NCBI GenBank assembly: GCA_020809705.1
Contig: CP085829.1
Location: 3,162,001 to 3,226,000, forward strand
Source: Calonectria ilicicola
Taxonomy: Eukaryota > Ascomycota > Sordariomycetes > Hypocreales > Nectriaceae
DNA length: 64,000 bases
Direction of reading: 5' to 3'
Part shown: piece after piece, positions 13,431-26,933 of the stretch
Position numbering within the stretch: position 1 is the stretch's first letter
Layout: each line of letters begins with the position of its first letter
The notes under the pieces: generated by a model
The model's input: the letters and a program-made list of their open reading frames with translations, nothing else
Told to the model about the DNA's origin: nothing
The model's database searches: none
Position numbers and translations under genes: made by a program

Positions 13431-14329
13431 ATAAAAAGAAAAAGTAAGTGGCCATTTTACGATTACTATAAATATAGTAAAAATATTAAAATCTTAGCTT
13501 TTACTAAGAATAAACTTCTTATTTAAATATAATACTAAGGTAGATTTTATTAAATTAATAATTACTTTCTATTTAATATAGAATCTTAAATATTAAATAA
13601 AAACTTTTTATAAAAAATTATAGAAGGTTTTAAGAAAAATCACTAATATACATATAATAGTAATTAGCTTATAAAAGACTACTTTTATCTAGGTATATTA
13701 GAATACTCTATTAAAGAACTAAAATAAAAATAAGTAATTAGATTCCTTCTATCTAGTAGCCAATTAAGTGGGAATAGTTAATATAATCTTAAATAGATCC
13801 TCCCTAAAGCTAGTTTAAGTTTATAATATATTAAATAAAAAGATAATTATTTAAAAAAGAAAAAGATTATAATAATTATAAATAAGTAAATTAAAAAGTA
13901 GATCTATTTTATTTTAAAAGATACTATACTTAAAAGAATATAAGATTAAATATTTAAAATAAAGAAAATCTTTTTAATAGTTTTAAAAAAAGCTAAAGAT
14001 AATTATAGCTTAATTAAATTTAATATAGATCCTATAGGGGTTAATATAGGAATATTAAGCTATAGAATAACTAAAGTAAAAGATATTCCTTTTATATAGA
14101 ATAAATTTAATATTCTAATTATAAACCTAGATCTAGAGGTAATAACTAAAATAATTAGATTAATTAATAAATTTAATATCTATAAGAATAGAGATATTAT
14201 TTTAATAAAGAAAGAAAATAAAATAAAAGTAAATTTAATTAATAGATAGTAAAATTAAAAGAAAATTATAAAAAAATATCTATTAAATATTAAAGATTAT
14301 ATTTTATTAAATAAAATATATAATAAGTT

Positions 14330-15000
14330 TATTATAATAGAAAGATATAATATATTAAAAGACTAGTATTAATAATCTATCTAGCCTTTATTATTTAATA
14401 TATTATAAATAATAAAAGAAAAGGTAAAATAATTATAAATCTATAATCTTTAAATAAATTAATAATCCTAGATATATACTTTTTATTAGATTAGGATAAT
14501 ATAATATTAAAAATAAAAAATATAAGATAATTTTTAGTATTTAATAGAATAGATTTCTTCTATTAATTATTAATATTTAGAGAATATTAGAGTTAGATAG
14601 TAATTATATTTAACTAAGGGCTAGAAGAATCTAATATTATATTAATAAAATTTAAAAATATATTTACTTTTATATAATAATTTTAAAATAAACTTTTTAA
14701 TAATTATAAAAGCTTTATAAAAATCTATATTAATAATAATATTATTTTTTCTACTATTTTTAAAAAATATTTATAATACTTTAAATAAATATTATAAATT
14801 ATTTTTAAAAATAGAATAAAAATAATTATAAATAAGTTATTTTTAATATACTTAAAAGTATAATTACTAAGATTTATTATAAATAAAAATAAGATCTAGA
14901 AGATAGAAGACAAGTTAGCTACTTTTATTAAGATAATAATACTAATTAGCTTAGAAGAGCTTAAAATCTATTTAAAGATAGCTGGTTTTCTTTATTAAAA
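14330..15000 (+). pseudogene. R2 reverse transcriptase remnant
   Basis: Translation of the plus strand follows the Ty3/Gypsy reverse transcriptase despite many stops. The landmarks are LNKLIILD (the usual LNK-region), a FNRIDFFY block, GLEESNIILI, and the catalytic motif degraded to YINNNIIFS at about 14723-14749, where YIDDIIIFS is expected. The D-to-N changes are GAT/GAC to AAT/AAC, that is G-to-A as RIP gives. The enzyme would have made cDNA of the element in cytoplasmic particles. This copy cannot function. Confidence 0.75.
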
Positions 15001-16129
15001 AATATTATAATTTAAAGTAAAAGTAAGATTATTATAAAAAAGAAAAATAGAATTATTATAAAAGATTAGAAAAAATAATAAAATTTCTTTAAAATTATTA
15101 AAGCTTATTAAAAGGAAGAAAACTTTTTAAAAAAAGTTTAAATCTACTAAAAAAAACTAAAGTTATTTAAAGATTTATAATAGTTTCTTATAAACTAATT
15201 CCTTTTTTATTATTATAATTTAATTAAATTATTTTTCTTTAAATTAGATATATATAAGAATAAATTTAGTTTATATATATTCTAATTATATAAAGAATAA
15301 GATAGAAAAGCTTTTTTAAAGAAAGATATACTTACTAATAATCTAAAATCTATTATATTTCTATCTTAATTAACTTTAATAATTAAAAAAAAATATAGAT
15401 TTATAAAGGTAAAGGTAGTAGTAATTAAATGAATAGTAAAATAATTAAAAAAAATAATTTAATTTAATTAAAATCTAATTAATATTATTATAAATTATAT
15501 AATAATATAAGAAATTATTATATATACTTTCTTTAATACTTTTAACTTTAATAAAACTAATTTTAAATTAATAAATATTATAAATTATTTATTAGCCTTC
15601 TAATTTTATATATTTTATATTTTAAGAATATTTAATATATTATTATAATTATTAATTAAAGAATTATTATATTAAAATATTAAAAAAAGTAAATTTAATA
15701 AATTAAAAGTAATAGTTAATATTATAATAGTAGAAATTATAATAGCTCTAGAATTAAAATTAAGGATCTTATAAGAATACTTTAAAGATAAGAAACTATT
15801 ATAAATTTAAAAAAACCTATAAAGAATCTAGTAAAAAAAGACTTAAATTATCTAATAAAATAAAAATTATAGAAGTTATAGGAATTAGTAGAAGATAGAA
15901 TATTATATTATATTAATTATTATAGGAAGAAAAGGATTTATATTTTTTATTTAATAGTTAAAATTATTTTTATAATAATCTATAATAATAAGGAATACTT
16001 AGATTTTTATAAAATAATATCTAAATTAGAATAAATATATTTTTATAAGATAATTAAAATAGTAGAAAAGTTTATTATATATTATTTAATATATTAAAAA
16101 AACTTTATTAATTATAAAAGAAAAATAAA

Positions 16130-17245
16130 TGAGCTACAATTAATTCTAATTATTCTAAAAGTATTTTATATTATAATATTAGATTTTATAATAAACCTAC
16201 TAATAAAAGATTCCTAAAAAATAATATAGGCTATCCTAGGGTATATTAAATTAGATATAATATATTTAATAAATTATCTATTTTTAAAGAAAATAATAAT
16301 AATAATAGAATACTTATTATATATAATTAAAAAATAAGTAATTATATTTTTATAATTATAAATAATATATAATTAAAGAATTCTAATATAAATTTTAATT
16401 AATAAAAATATAAAATTTATAAATGCTCTTTAAAAAACTATATTAATCCTATTAAAAACTATATACTTTATTTTAATAATATATTATTCCTAAATTAATA
16501 GTAATATTAAAAAAAAGAATTAATTAGTTAAAATAATAATAAGGTATTATATTATAATAAAGCTAGATATAATATAAATATAGATACTTTTAATAATTTA
16601 ATATTATTTAAATAATATTATCTTAAGTAATATTAAAAGATTATTAAATAAATTAATTTATAGATTTAAATTAAGGATAATAGTAGATTTTATTATATTA
16701 ATTAATATAATTAATAAAAAGATTAATAAAATTATAATAAATATTTTATAAAAATTATATTTTTATAAAATTATATTTTTTATTAATATAATAGTAAGAT
16801 TATTAAAGATATAATATAATAATAATTATATAATAGTAAAGGTTAATTAAAAAGATATTATTTACTTTAGATTATATAATAAATATTATTTACTAGAAAA
16901 ACTAAAGAGAAAATGGTTATTAATCTAAGCTAGATCTTATTAAGTAATATATAAAATCTACTAATAGGCTATAAAATTTAACTTTCCTTCTTATTAGAGA
17001 GTATATTTAATAATTTTTATTATTTATATTTAAAAGTTATAATAAAATAAGGATCTATTTAAGAGAATATAATCTTCTTTACTATTAATAATAATTAAAG
17101 AATTAAAAGTTATAAATTATTAAAAAGTAAATAGAATTATTTAATTAAGGATTTAATAATATTATAATAAATTAATTAGGTATTTTTTTATTAAATAAAA
17201 AGGGTTTATAATTAAAGAGGATTAATAAATAAAAGAATCTAATAT
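16130..17245 (+). pseudogene. R2 integrase end and chromodomain remnant
   Basis: A DFIINLLIKDS block near 16180-16215 fits the integrase core start (DFI-x-x-LP). Near 16975-17010 the phrase KLNFPSYWRVY fits the KLxLP-x-x-WRVHPVFH region. At about 17180-17240, RYFFIK*KGFIIKED matches a chromodomain (the usual RFLVKWKGF-x-x-EED), with the tryptophan converted to a stop. Chromodomains of this type steer integration toward methylated histone H3 in heterochromatin. That is family knowledge; this copy is dead. Confidence 0.65.
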
Positions 17246-18428
17246 TAGGATAAATACTTTTAATATTATAAATAAATTTTTTAAAAAATATTTAATTAAT
17301 TAAAAAAAGAATATTAAAAGAAAGGTTTTTAAAAACTACTTAATCTAAAAGTAATAGTTAGATTAAAGCTTTAAATTCTTTAAATAAATAAAATTAATAT
17401 ATTTTATTTTATTTTAATTTATTTCTTATATTATATATAATAATTAAAAATAATATCTTTAAAAATAAAAATAATGCTTAGAATATTAATATTAATTTTA
17501 AGAAAAATATATTTATAAAAGATTATTATAAAGAAAATTTTATTAAAAAATTTATTTTACTTTTAATTATTAAGTAAATATTTCTTATTAATTCCAATTA
17601 AAACTAAACTTCCTTTTTATATCTTCTTAAATTTATATAAAGAAATTAAAAAATTAAAATTAATTTTATATTATTAAAATTAATAATATACTATTACCTT
17701 TAATTTATTATAAATATTTAAATAAAAATAATCTTTTACAGAGAAATAATTAAATTTCTTTATTTATATACTTATTAAAATAATAAATAATAAAAAAAGA
17801 ATTATTTATATTAGTTTTATTAATTAAAGAAATAATAATTATAATAATTAAAAAATTAGCTTAATATTATTAAAAATAATAAATTCTTTAAAATTTAAGG
17901 AATTAAATATATTTAATTAAAATAAAAATATATCTAACTTTATATATAAATAATATAAATATTAAGAAAAATTATTCTAAAAAAAAATAAAAATATTAAA
18001 AATAAAAAAATAAATAATAAATAAGATAAAATAAAATTAACTTATAAAAAGATATAGCTATTATTTAAGTAATTAATAGTAATAATAAGATATTTACCAG
18101 TCTACTACCTAACCACCTTAATAAAAGAACTAAATACCTATCTAAAATTAAGCTTTCTTTAAAAGCTAAAGTTAATATTTTAAAAGTTAGAATTAATAAT
18201 ATAAATATTAAAGATCTTTTTAAAAATAAAAAAATTAATTTTTTATTTAAAAATAAAGAAAAGAAGGATATAATCTTAGGAATTAATAATATTAAAAGTA
18301 AATATAATAATCTTATTATTAAATTTACTTTTATTAATAATTTTATTATTAGGAATAGATCTTTTAATAATATAATATATTATAAGTATAATTATTATAT
18401 ATAAAAATTAATAAATTAAATTAATAAT
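17246..18428. other. Post-chromodomain R2 sequence, function unknown
   Basis: AT-rich, stop-rich sequence between the chromodomain remnant and the R4 insertion. It is longer than a typical 3' untranslated region. A less mutated patch at about 18080-18130 does not match anything I recognise. The last five bases (ATAAT, 18424-18428) are the left TSD of R4. Confidence 0.4.
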
Positions 18429-18639
18429 TATAAAAGACTGGTCCTGGGTTTATTCAATCTAAAGGATGCTCTATATTGGTCTATCTAAAGCTAAGAAGGA
18501 AAAGAAGAAGATAATTAAAAGAATATATTCTTCTAATTATATATGCCTTAGTATGCCTTTATTATTAATATAATTATAAAGCTTAATTTAGGTAGATATA
18601 GTATAGTTATAATTCTTTACTAGGCTTTAATCTATAATA
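18429..18639 (-). repeat. R4 3' LTR
   Basis: 211 bp, starting tataaaagactgg on the plus strand (from tgtgaagggctgg) and ending tctataata. It aligns over its full length with 23582-23793 and with the solo LTR at 30525-30736. Confidence 0.88.
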
Positions 18640-18719
18640 TTATCTTCTTTTTCTTTTAAGTAGTAATTTTATTGCTTTGGTACTGTATACTTGCTTATTA
18701 GGCTATCTGATTTTATAAT

Positions 18720-19200
18720 TAGCCTATAAATAGCTTTATATATATTTAGGGCTTCTAGCTCTATCAAGAACTCTACTAGTTGCTAAGTAGGTTCTTTATA
18801 GCTATATTATTAAACAAGAGCTTCTTGGATTTTACCTTATCCTTATTACTTTTACCTAGTATATAGGATTTCTTTGATTATTTATTTATCTTTGCTATTT
18901 ACCTGAATTGGTAGGGGCTGGAAGTTATTCTATTGTTGTTCTGGCAAGGGATCCTATTATGCTTTTCTTAAGAGGTTAATATGGAATTGTGGGTATATTG
19001 CCCTAGGTATATTAACCTCTATTATATATATATCTATTACCTTTGTCATAGTGTATTGCTGATGTAGCCAATCTAGCTTCTTGCAAGGCCTAGGGGATTT
19101 GTAATTGGTTAGATTAATCTAGACCTTGTCTCCAACCTTGAACCTCTCCGCTAGTATCTATTTCTTATTTATTGCCTATTTATAGTGCTGTTGTATTGCA
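18720..19200 (-). pseudogene. R4 integrase C-terminus and chromodomain
   Basis: On the minus strand from 19200 downward the frame reads a GPY/F-type integrase end (FKVGDKV*INL, then KKLDWLHQQYT), then an IPRAI-x-PQFHINLL block. A chromodomain follows (KEIL-x-TR, QEALV, YKEPT*QLVEFL, ALNIYKAIY) at about 18720-18905. Stops fall where tryptophan or glutamine is expected. In the family the chromodomain targets heterochromatin. The good state of this patch makes it the best entry point for classifying R4. Confidence 0.8.
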
Positions 19201-21149
19201 GTCACTACAGCCTATGCAAATTCTATAGTATTTTAAATCTTCTGTAATAGGTTTTTAGCCCAGGCCTTATTACTACTTAGTAATAACTTTATAATAATCT
19301 TCTAGATCTTAAAAGGCTTTATATAGTATTTATACTTTAAGAAAAAGGGATTTATCCTTATAATTAAGTTTTTATAATTGTTTAGTGCTAATTGTGCTGC
19401 TAGGAGATAATGATCTTAATCCTTTTATGAATAGTAAATATATGCTTGTAGGTATGCTTGGATTTTTTGGTTTATTTGTTCTAGCCCCTATTGGTCTATA
19501 GGTGGTATATTATGCTAAGCTATTGTATAATGCTAGCTAGCTTGTAGAAGGCTTATTAGAATCTATTAATTTAATTACTTTCTTAATTATTAATAATAAA
19601 TTAAGATATTTTATATAATTTATAATAATAATTAAGGAATTATTTTATATAAGCTTTTACTTTTATTATAAATATAATCTTAAGTATAATAGCTTATATA
19701 AATTAATTAATTATTATTTATAAATATTAAGACTTATTCTTACCTATTAAAGGAAGATCTATTATAAAATCTATAATTAGATTACTTTATGGCTATTCTG
19801 GAATTAGTAAAGGCTTTAATAGCCCTCTCTTTAATTACTATTAAATATAACTTCTTTTATAGATTTAATAATTAGTAATAAATTGATAGATTAATTATAA
19901 TAATTCTAATTAAAAGAATTACCTTAATATTAAGATTATTATATTATTATAGCCTAAATGCCCTTTAATAATAATATTATATTTTATTTATATAATATAA
20001 ATATATAATATCTTTATATTAATCTTACTATTAAATATCTATAATTGATTTTAAAAGGTTAATTAATTTTTAATATTTAAAGTATATTCTAAGATCTAAA
20101 CCTTTAAATTTAATTTAAATAATAAACTTTATTTTTATTATTATATTATAATATATATATTTATATAAGTTTTATTTATAATAATAATTTAATTTTATAA
20201 ATCTTATAACTTTAGATAATTAAAGAAAATCATTATTTATAATATCTTTATCTAGGCTATTTAAAAAATAATTTACTTTAATATAATTACTTTATTCTAT
20301 AGAATAACTAGTTAAGAGATTAACTATAGGTAATAGTCTTATTTATTAAAGTCTTTGACCCCCTTAGGTATATCTTGCTTTCTATAGCTTAGCGCATCTG
20401 GCATTACTATCTTACTACTAGATCAATACTTAAGCTAGAAATTATATTTTAATAGCTATCTTATTTAATAATTTTATTATTTTATAAAATATTAATATTT
20501 TATAAAGTATATTAGGTTCTTATAATCTATAATAATAGTAAATAGATTATAATTATATAATTTTACTTTTTAAGTATTTAGATAATGTATAATTGTTAGT
20601 ATTTTCTTATTATAGATTAGGTAGTTATATTCTACTAAACTTAATTATTATAAATAAAAGGTAATTAGCTAATAGTAGCCTTATTTATCTTCTTAAGCTA
20701 AAACTCTTTTTAATATATTATCTAAATAATTAACCTTAAGAAATATTAATCTATTTAAATCTTATTATTATAATATAAGAGCTTTATAAAATCTATACTT
20801 AAGTTCCTAGAAAACTACTTTCTTACTAGATCTTTATTTAAAGATAATCCCTTTTTAAATTAATATTATTAAAAGGATTAATATTTTTATAAAATCTAAA
20901 ATAAAGATCTAATAATAATTTATAAAGCTTAAAAAACTCTATATACCTTTTACTATTTAAAGTACTTTTTATTTATAAATTACTTATTATTTCTTTAAAT
21001 TATAAAATATTCCTTTCCTAGCTTATATAATAAATCCTAAATATTTTACCTCTTAAATTATAAACTTATATTTTTTAAATCTAAATATAATCTAATAATA
21101 GCTAAGGCATAAAGTACCTTCTATACCTTTACTAAATAATCCTTCTTTA

Positions 21150-21450
21150 AGCTATTAAAATAGATTAATATATTACCTAAATAGGCTATAGTAAAGTTAT
21201 TTAAAAAGTCTTATAATATCTTATTTATATATCTTTGGAATGTAGTAGATATATTGCTTAGGCTAAATAAGCATATCAGCCACTTATATAGCCTAAACTA
21301 GGTCTGGAAGGCAGTCTTGGCCTTATACCCTTTAGTTATTTGGATCTTATGGAAGGTAGTAATTATATTTAGTTTAGTAAACTACTTAGCCTTAGATAGA
21401 TTCTATAGTATCTCTATAATTAAGGGAAGAGGATACTGGTCTTACTATAT
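21150..21450 (-). pseudogene. R4 reverse transcriptase remnant
   Basis: On the minus strand the core palm region reads TTFHKIQITKGYKAKTAFQT, then LYKWLICLFSLSNI, TTFQRYINKIL and AYLGNIL, which corresponds to the YLDDIL active site. The expected family pattern is FxKIRI-x-x-G-x-x-WKTAF ... MPFGL-x-NAP-x-TFQ ... YLDDIL. Two catalytic aspartates are altered (G and N), consistent with G-to-A change plus drift. Confidence 0.85.
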
Positions 21451-23581
21451 AATAGTATTAAGTATATAGTAATTATAATAAAAGTATAATCCTCCTTTAG
21501 GCTTTTTAATAAATAATATTAAGGTATTAGTAGTTAAGCTATTAGCTTAGATAAATCCTTTATTTAATAGATCTTTAAAAGTCTTTCTAAAAATTAGTAA
21601 TTTCTCTCTAGATATATTATATAAAGGTTCTTAAAGGAGTGGTAGTTTATCCTTAAATTTGTTTTATTATAGATTGATCTTATAATTAATGCTTAGTTGG
21701 TGTGGTAGTAGTTTGGTTGCCTCTATTACTAAGAATAATTCTTTAAATTTATTAAATAATATAGCTAGAATTTATTTCTTTAGGTCTTTCTTAACCTTTT
21801 ATTAAAAGGCTTCTTTAATATCTTTTAGGCTAATAGATTATATTAATAATACTATTAGATTATATATTTTATATAAGTAATAATATTTAATTATAAAGAT
21901 TATAATTATAATACAATAAGCTGCCTATATCTAATAAACCTCTAGGATTTCTTCTTCACTAGTAAGCTATAGCTTAATTCTAGTTACCCTATGGGTAATA
22001 TACTCCTTTGCTATATTATAAATAACCTTATTTACCTTTAATTAAGGCTTACCTAGAAATAAATCCTCTTCTAGGCTTTTTATAATATAGGCATATAGCC
22101 TCTACTTATAACCTCCTATTTTAAAAATTAATACTATAATCTTAAAAGTATAAGTCCTTTCCTTAGACTTAGTAAAGCTACTAAGCTATTATAGCTTTTT
22201 CTTAATATATAGAAGAGCTAGCTGGTCGGCTAGATCTTTACTTATAAGGGCAAAAGTATTATAATTTATATTAATAAGGGCTTGAATAGGTTAATTATTA
22301 ACTTTTACTTTAATTAAAGCTAATTTACTAATTATTATAGGCTTTTATTTTACCTATCCTTAAAGATCTTCCCTAGATAGCTTTAATATCTGACTTTATA
22401 TTAGAGCTTCTTGTTTTCTAGATCTTTATTCTTATTAGTAGATAAATCTAACTTTATAGAGTTAATATTATTAGCCTACTTAGCTTTCTTTATATAAGAT
22501 TGTTAAACTATTAATTAGTAAATTAAATAAAAGATTTTTAAATAATTAAAATTTTTATAATTAAAGTAATATTATATATCCTAGTCTTAATTATTAATAG
22601 ATTATTTATAAAAAGTTGGTTTTTTAGTAACTATCTTGCTTATTATTGGTATATTACTTTTATAATCTTTAATTATTTTAGAGATCTAAGAAATATAATC
22701 TTGCTTTTAGTTAGTAGTAGGTTCCTTTTTTCTAGCTTCCTAAGTTTCTTTAGCTTTTAAGCTATATTCTATATTTAAGCTAGCTAGCCTATATAATTAT
22801 ATAATAGATCTACTATAATTAAGCTATATTATAATTATAAATTTAATATATCTTTTAAAAAGATAATCTTAACTTAATTAATCTATTAGAAGCCTTCTAT
22901 ATTTACTATAATCTACTTAAATTTAGATAGAAAGTTTATAAAAGAGATATTCTTATTTTATTAAAAAGTTTATAAGGATATTATTATATATATTTATAAA
23001 TTAATATCCTTATATATATAATCTAAATAATATATAAAGTCTATAAGATTATAATAATCTTTAGATTCTTTAATAATATAAAAAGTAACTTTTATTTTTT
23101 AAAATTCTATTATTAAATATAAATTAATTAAATATTAAAGCTTTTAATTTAATATATAAAAATAAATATCTAGCTTTAATTTATCTTTTATTTATTATAA
23201 TTATATTAAATATTTATAATAATTACTTAAAAACTTTAATAAATTTAAAAGTAACTTTTATTTTAAAAAAAACTATTAAAAAACATTAATATTCAGCCTA
23301 ATTAAACCTAATAACTCTACCTTAACTAAGGCTTTTAGGCTCTTCTTAGGGTGTTCTTATAATAATATCAATCTCTTTATTATATTACCCTATTAAACTC
23401 TTAACTATACAATCTGCTCCTAGATCGGGGCTAAAGTTATATTTAATCCCTATTATATAAGCTACACTAGCCACTATTAGATTACCTTATCTAGCACTAA
23501 GCTATTAAATCCTTAATCTATTATTATACTTACAAATATCTTAACTAATAATTTATATTAAAATTAATTAAACTTTAAATA

Positions 23582-23793
23582 TATAAAAAGCTAGTTTTAG
23601 GTTTATTTAATCTAAAGGGTACTTTATATTAATCTATTTAAAGCTAAGAAGAAAGAAGAAAAAGATAATTAGAAGAATATGTTCTTCTGATTATATATAC
23701 CTTAGTATACTCTTACTACTAATATAGTTATAAAGCTTAATCTAGATGGATATGGTATAGCTATAATCCTCTGCCAGGCTTCAGCCTGTGATA
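23582..23793 (-). repeat. R4 5' LTR
   Basis: 212 bp with plus-strand tips tataaaaagctag and cctgtgata. It pairs with 18429-18639. The right-hand end (about 23740-23793) is nearly free of RIP-type change. Confidence 0.88.
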
Positions 23794-24243
23794 ATAATAA
23801 AGTAAATAAGTTTAAATTTAAAGAAGATAATATTTATAATATATATAGATTTAGAGAAAAAGAAGAAAATATTAAAAAAAAATTTATTTAAATAGATTAC
23901 TAGATTATCTTATATTATAAATTTAAATTTTATAATTTAAAGAAAATAATTAATAAAAGATATAATAAAAATTATTTATTTTATTTTTTATTTATTAAGA
24001 TATATTATTATTATTATAAAGCCTTTTATAAAAAGAATAAACTTACTAATATATAAATTAAATAGTCTAAAAGTACTTAAATAACTATTAATATAATCTA
24101 TTAGATTAAATAATATTTAAAAGAAGCTACTGCTGTCTATTATAATAGAGGTTTTATTACTTATTAAGAAAAAAACTAAAATTATTAAAAACTAATCCTT
24201 TCTTATATAAAAATCTTAATAATCTAATTTATTAAATTATATA

Positions 24244-26102
24244 ACGTACATCATATACAAGCACGCCACCTAAACGAGCGGGCCATTTTTTATTACTCTC
24301 AATTAATATATTAATATAAAAACACAATAATACATCTAATCAATTAGAATTAATCACTTTCCTTTTCCTCAAAGGTCTTAATAATTATTTAATATATCCT
24401 TAAATTATAATCAGTCCTCCTACAAGTCCTACAATGCCATTCCTTTAATTATGCTAACTATCTTCGACCACTACTTCCTAATATTTCAGCTTATATTTAT
24501 GTATTAGCTTTCATTTGATTAATTGTTTCTCTCCCTTGTTCTACTATTATTGTCCCTCCATTCTGTAGGTGGGTTCTTTTTGCTTTGTATTATTTACTAA
24601 GTGCTTTATTTAATTATTGAAGATCTTGTATTTTAGCTTTTAATAATGTTATTTTATATATAATTACCTTTGTTTTTTAAAAAGTGATTTTAATACTTTA
24701 AGAATAGATTTTAAAGAGTTATTTTAATGCCTTTTAATTTATTTTTTTAAATATTTAGATTATGAGTTTACTTTTATAATAATTCTTAAGATTCTTGAAG
24801 TTTAAGTATTAAATAATGGAATCTCTTAATTAATTTATATTAGAGTCTATAGTTATATATTAAGCTTTAATATAATAATTTTTATATTTAGAAAATTAAG
24901 GCTAGTTTCTTTAAAGCTTGCTTTAATATTTTGTTTTATTATAATAGTATTATATATATTAAAAAAGGCTAAAAGAAAGTTAGACTTTAAAATATAGATA
25001 ATAAAGTATTTAATTAAATATTTTATTTTTTTCTTATATATTATTTTAAGTAATCTAAAGTATATAATATTAAAAGGCTAAAATAAGTAAAATAAATTAA
25101 AAAATATATAAAGTATAATAATCTTATTATCCTTATAATATTAATTAAATTTAAATAAATAATAACTTTTATATTTATTAAAAATTAAAAGATAATAGTA
25201 ATTAATTAATTAGATCTTTATATATTAATTAAAATATTTAAGTTACTTAAGGCTTATAATATTATCAGTCTAGCTATTATAGATAGTAGTAATAGCCTAA
25301 TTGCCTAAGAGGTTACTATCTTAATACTAATTAATAAAATAATATTGGCTTATAGTAATAAGAAATAGTAGGATTGCTTACCTTTTTATATTAATTTTTT
25401 AAATAACTATTATCTATTTTTGGTTTTTAGGCTAAATTAATTTTAAATTTAAATATTTTTTTATACCTATAACAACTATTCTACTTCTAATAAGGCCCAT
25501 TATAAAGCTAATTTTATTAAAATTATAAGTATTATTTAATTAAATATTATACTTTATAATTATATTCATTATAAGCATAAACTACTTATTAATAATCTTT
25601 AAATCTTTATACTTAGCTCTCTTATAATTATATTTATAAAAAGAATATATCTTAAGCTCTAAATATTATTTAATAAAATTTAAAGCCTAATACTTACTAA
25701 TAGATAATATATTATAATTAATAAGTAATTAATTAATTATTTCTTAAATAGTATATAACTATAAAGGAAATCCCCAGGAATCTAGATTAAGAATATAATT
25801 AAAAATAATCTATTCCTTTAGATTAGATAATTTATATAAATTAAAGATAATATTATCTCAAAATTAAATGCCCTATTAACAATAAGCTATTTACTACTAA
25901 CTGATTTTATAAACTAATATAGCTTTTCTAATAGATAATTTTAGGTTATTTTGAAGGGCTTGAAGAGCAAGAAGAGTTCTGGCCTTAATATCTGGCTATG
26001 ATATATTTTATAGTTAAGAATTAGTTGATTAAATGGAAAAGTGTATGTATGAGGGATTTTTGGCCCGCTCGTTTGGGTGGCGCGCTTGTATATGATGTAT
26101 GT
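24244..26102 (-). mobile_element. Fot1/pogo-like DNA transposon, nested in R2
   Basis: 1859 bp with terminal inverted repeats of 42 bp (24244-24285 and 26061-26102; three mismatches, all transitions), flanked by TA on both sides (24242-24243, 26103-26104). Length, TIRs and TA duplication fit fungal Tc1-mariner elements of the Fot1/pogo branch. On the minus strand near the right end (25920-25985) a helix-turn-helix start reads RTLLALQALQNN, then KLSIRKAI-x-VYKI. This is the typical N-terminal DNA-binding segment of Fot1-type transposases (CENP-B-like). The rest of the transposase frame is broken. The TIRs are far better kept than the interior. Confidence 0.9.
24300..26030 (-). pseudogene. Fot1-like transposase remnant
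   Basis: The frame starts near 26030 on the minus strand with the helix-turn-helix motif described for the element, and would have run most of its length (about 540 codons in intact relatives). From about 25800 downward stops and AT drift hide the DDE/D catalytic domain. No catalytic triad could be placed. The enzyme would bind the TIRs and cut and paste the element at TA sites; this copy is inactive. Confidence 0.6.
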
Positions 26103-26104
26103 TA

Positions 26105-26933
26105 GCTCTTTTAATTAATTAATAATAAAAGCCTTTAAAGTAATTTAATATAATTATCTTTTTAATATTATTAAAGGATTTTTTATAAAGATAATAGAAA
26201 GTTTTAATATTAATATAAAAGAAAATAATATAATTAAAATTAAAAGTATTACTTTTTATACTTTAATTATTATTATAAATATAAAAACTATTATAATTAA
26301 TATTAAAAAAGATCTTAATATATTTTAAAAAGAATTTAATAAAAAAATAATTAAAAAATTTTTTTTTTAAAAATCTTAATAAAGATTATTTTAAATATTA
26401 AAATATTAAAAAAATATAATATTAAATTAAAAATATATATTATAAAATTAAAAATATATAAAACTTAAATCTTTAAAAAAAATTAAATTAAATTATTAAA
26501 CTTATTACTATTAAAATTTAAACTATCTTTAATAAAAAAATATCCTATAAAAAGCTAGCTATATAAGATCCTCCTACTACTAAAATAAAAAAGTAAATCC
26601 TACCCTTAGATTAAAAGAGAGATCTATTTATTAAATAAAAAGATTTATTTAAAAAGAAAGTAAGAATTATTTTAAAATTAAATAAAAAAATACTTTTAAT
26701 TTATTTTATATTATTTTATTTAATTAAAAATAATAAAAAATATAGTCTTAAGAAATAATAAAATTAATTATTAAAAAGATAAAATAAAATAGAAAATTAT
26801 AAAAAAAAGGATTTTAAAAGAAAATAATAATATAAAAGTAAATAATAATTATAAAAAAAATAATTTTAATTAATTAAAAAAAATTTTTAAATTATTAAAA
26901 TAATAATTATTTTCTTTAAATAAAAGAAATACT
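26105..26933. other. Distal R2 interior, AT-rich
   Basis: Stop-rich sequence between the Fot1-like element and the R2 3' LTR, ending in an A/G-rich run (taaaagaaa, about 26920-26929) at the place of a polypurine tract. No domain is readable. Confidence 0.4.

Larger units (their letters stand above)
18429..23793 (-). mobile_element. R4 Gypsy/chromovirus retrotransposon, full length, nested in R2
   Basis: 5365 bp with direct LTRs of 211-212 bp and identical TSDs ATAAT at 18424-18428 and 23794-23798. Coding sense is minus: reverse transcriptase near 21.2-21.4 kb, integrase C-terminus near 19.0-19.2 kb, chromodomain near 18.72-18.9 kb, then the 3' LTR at the low coordinate. Several patches (18.84-19.56 kb, 21.2-21.42 kb) keep C and G and read almost continuously. 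This element is therefore less decayed than its R2 host, which fits its younger insertion. Confidence 0.9.
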
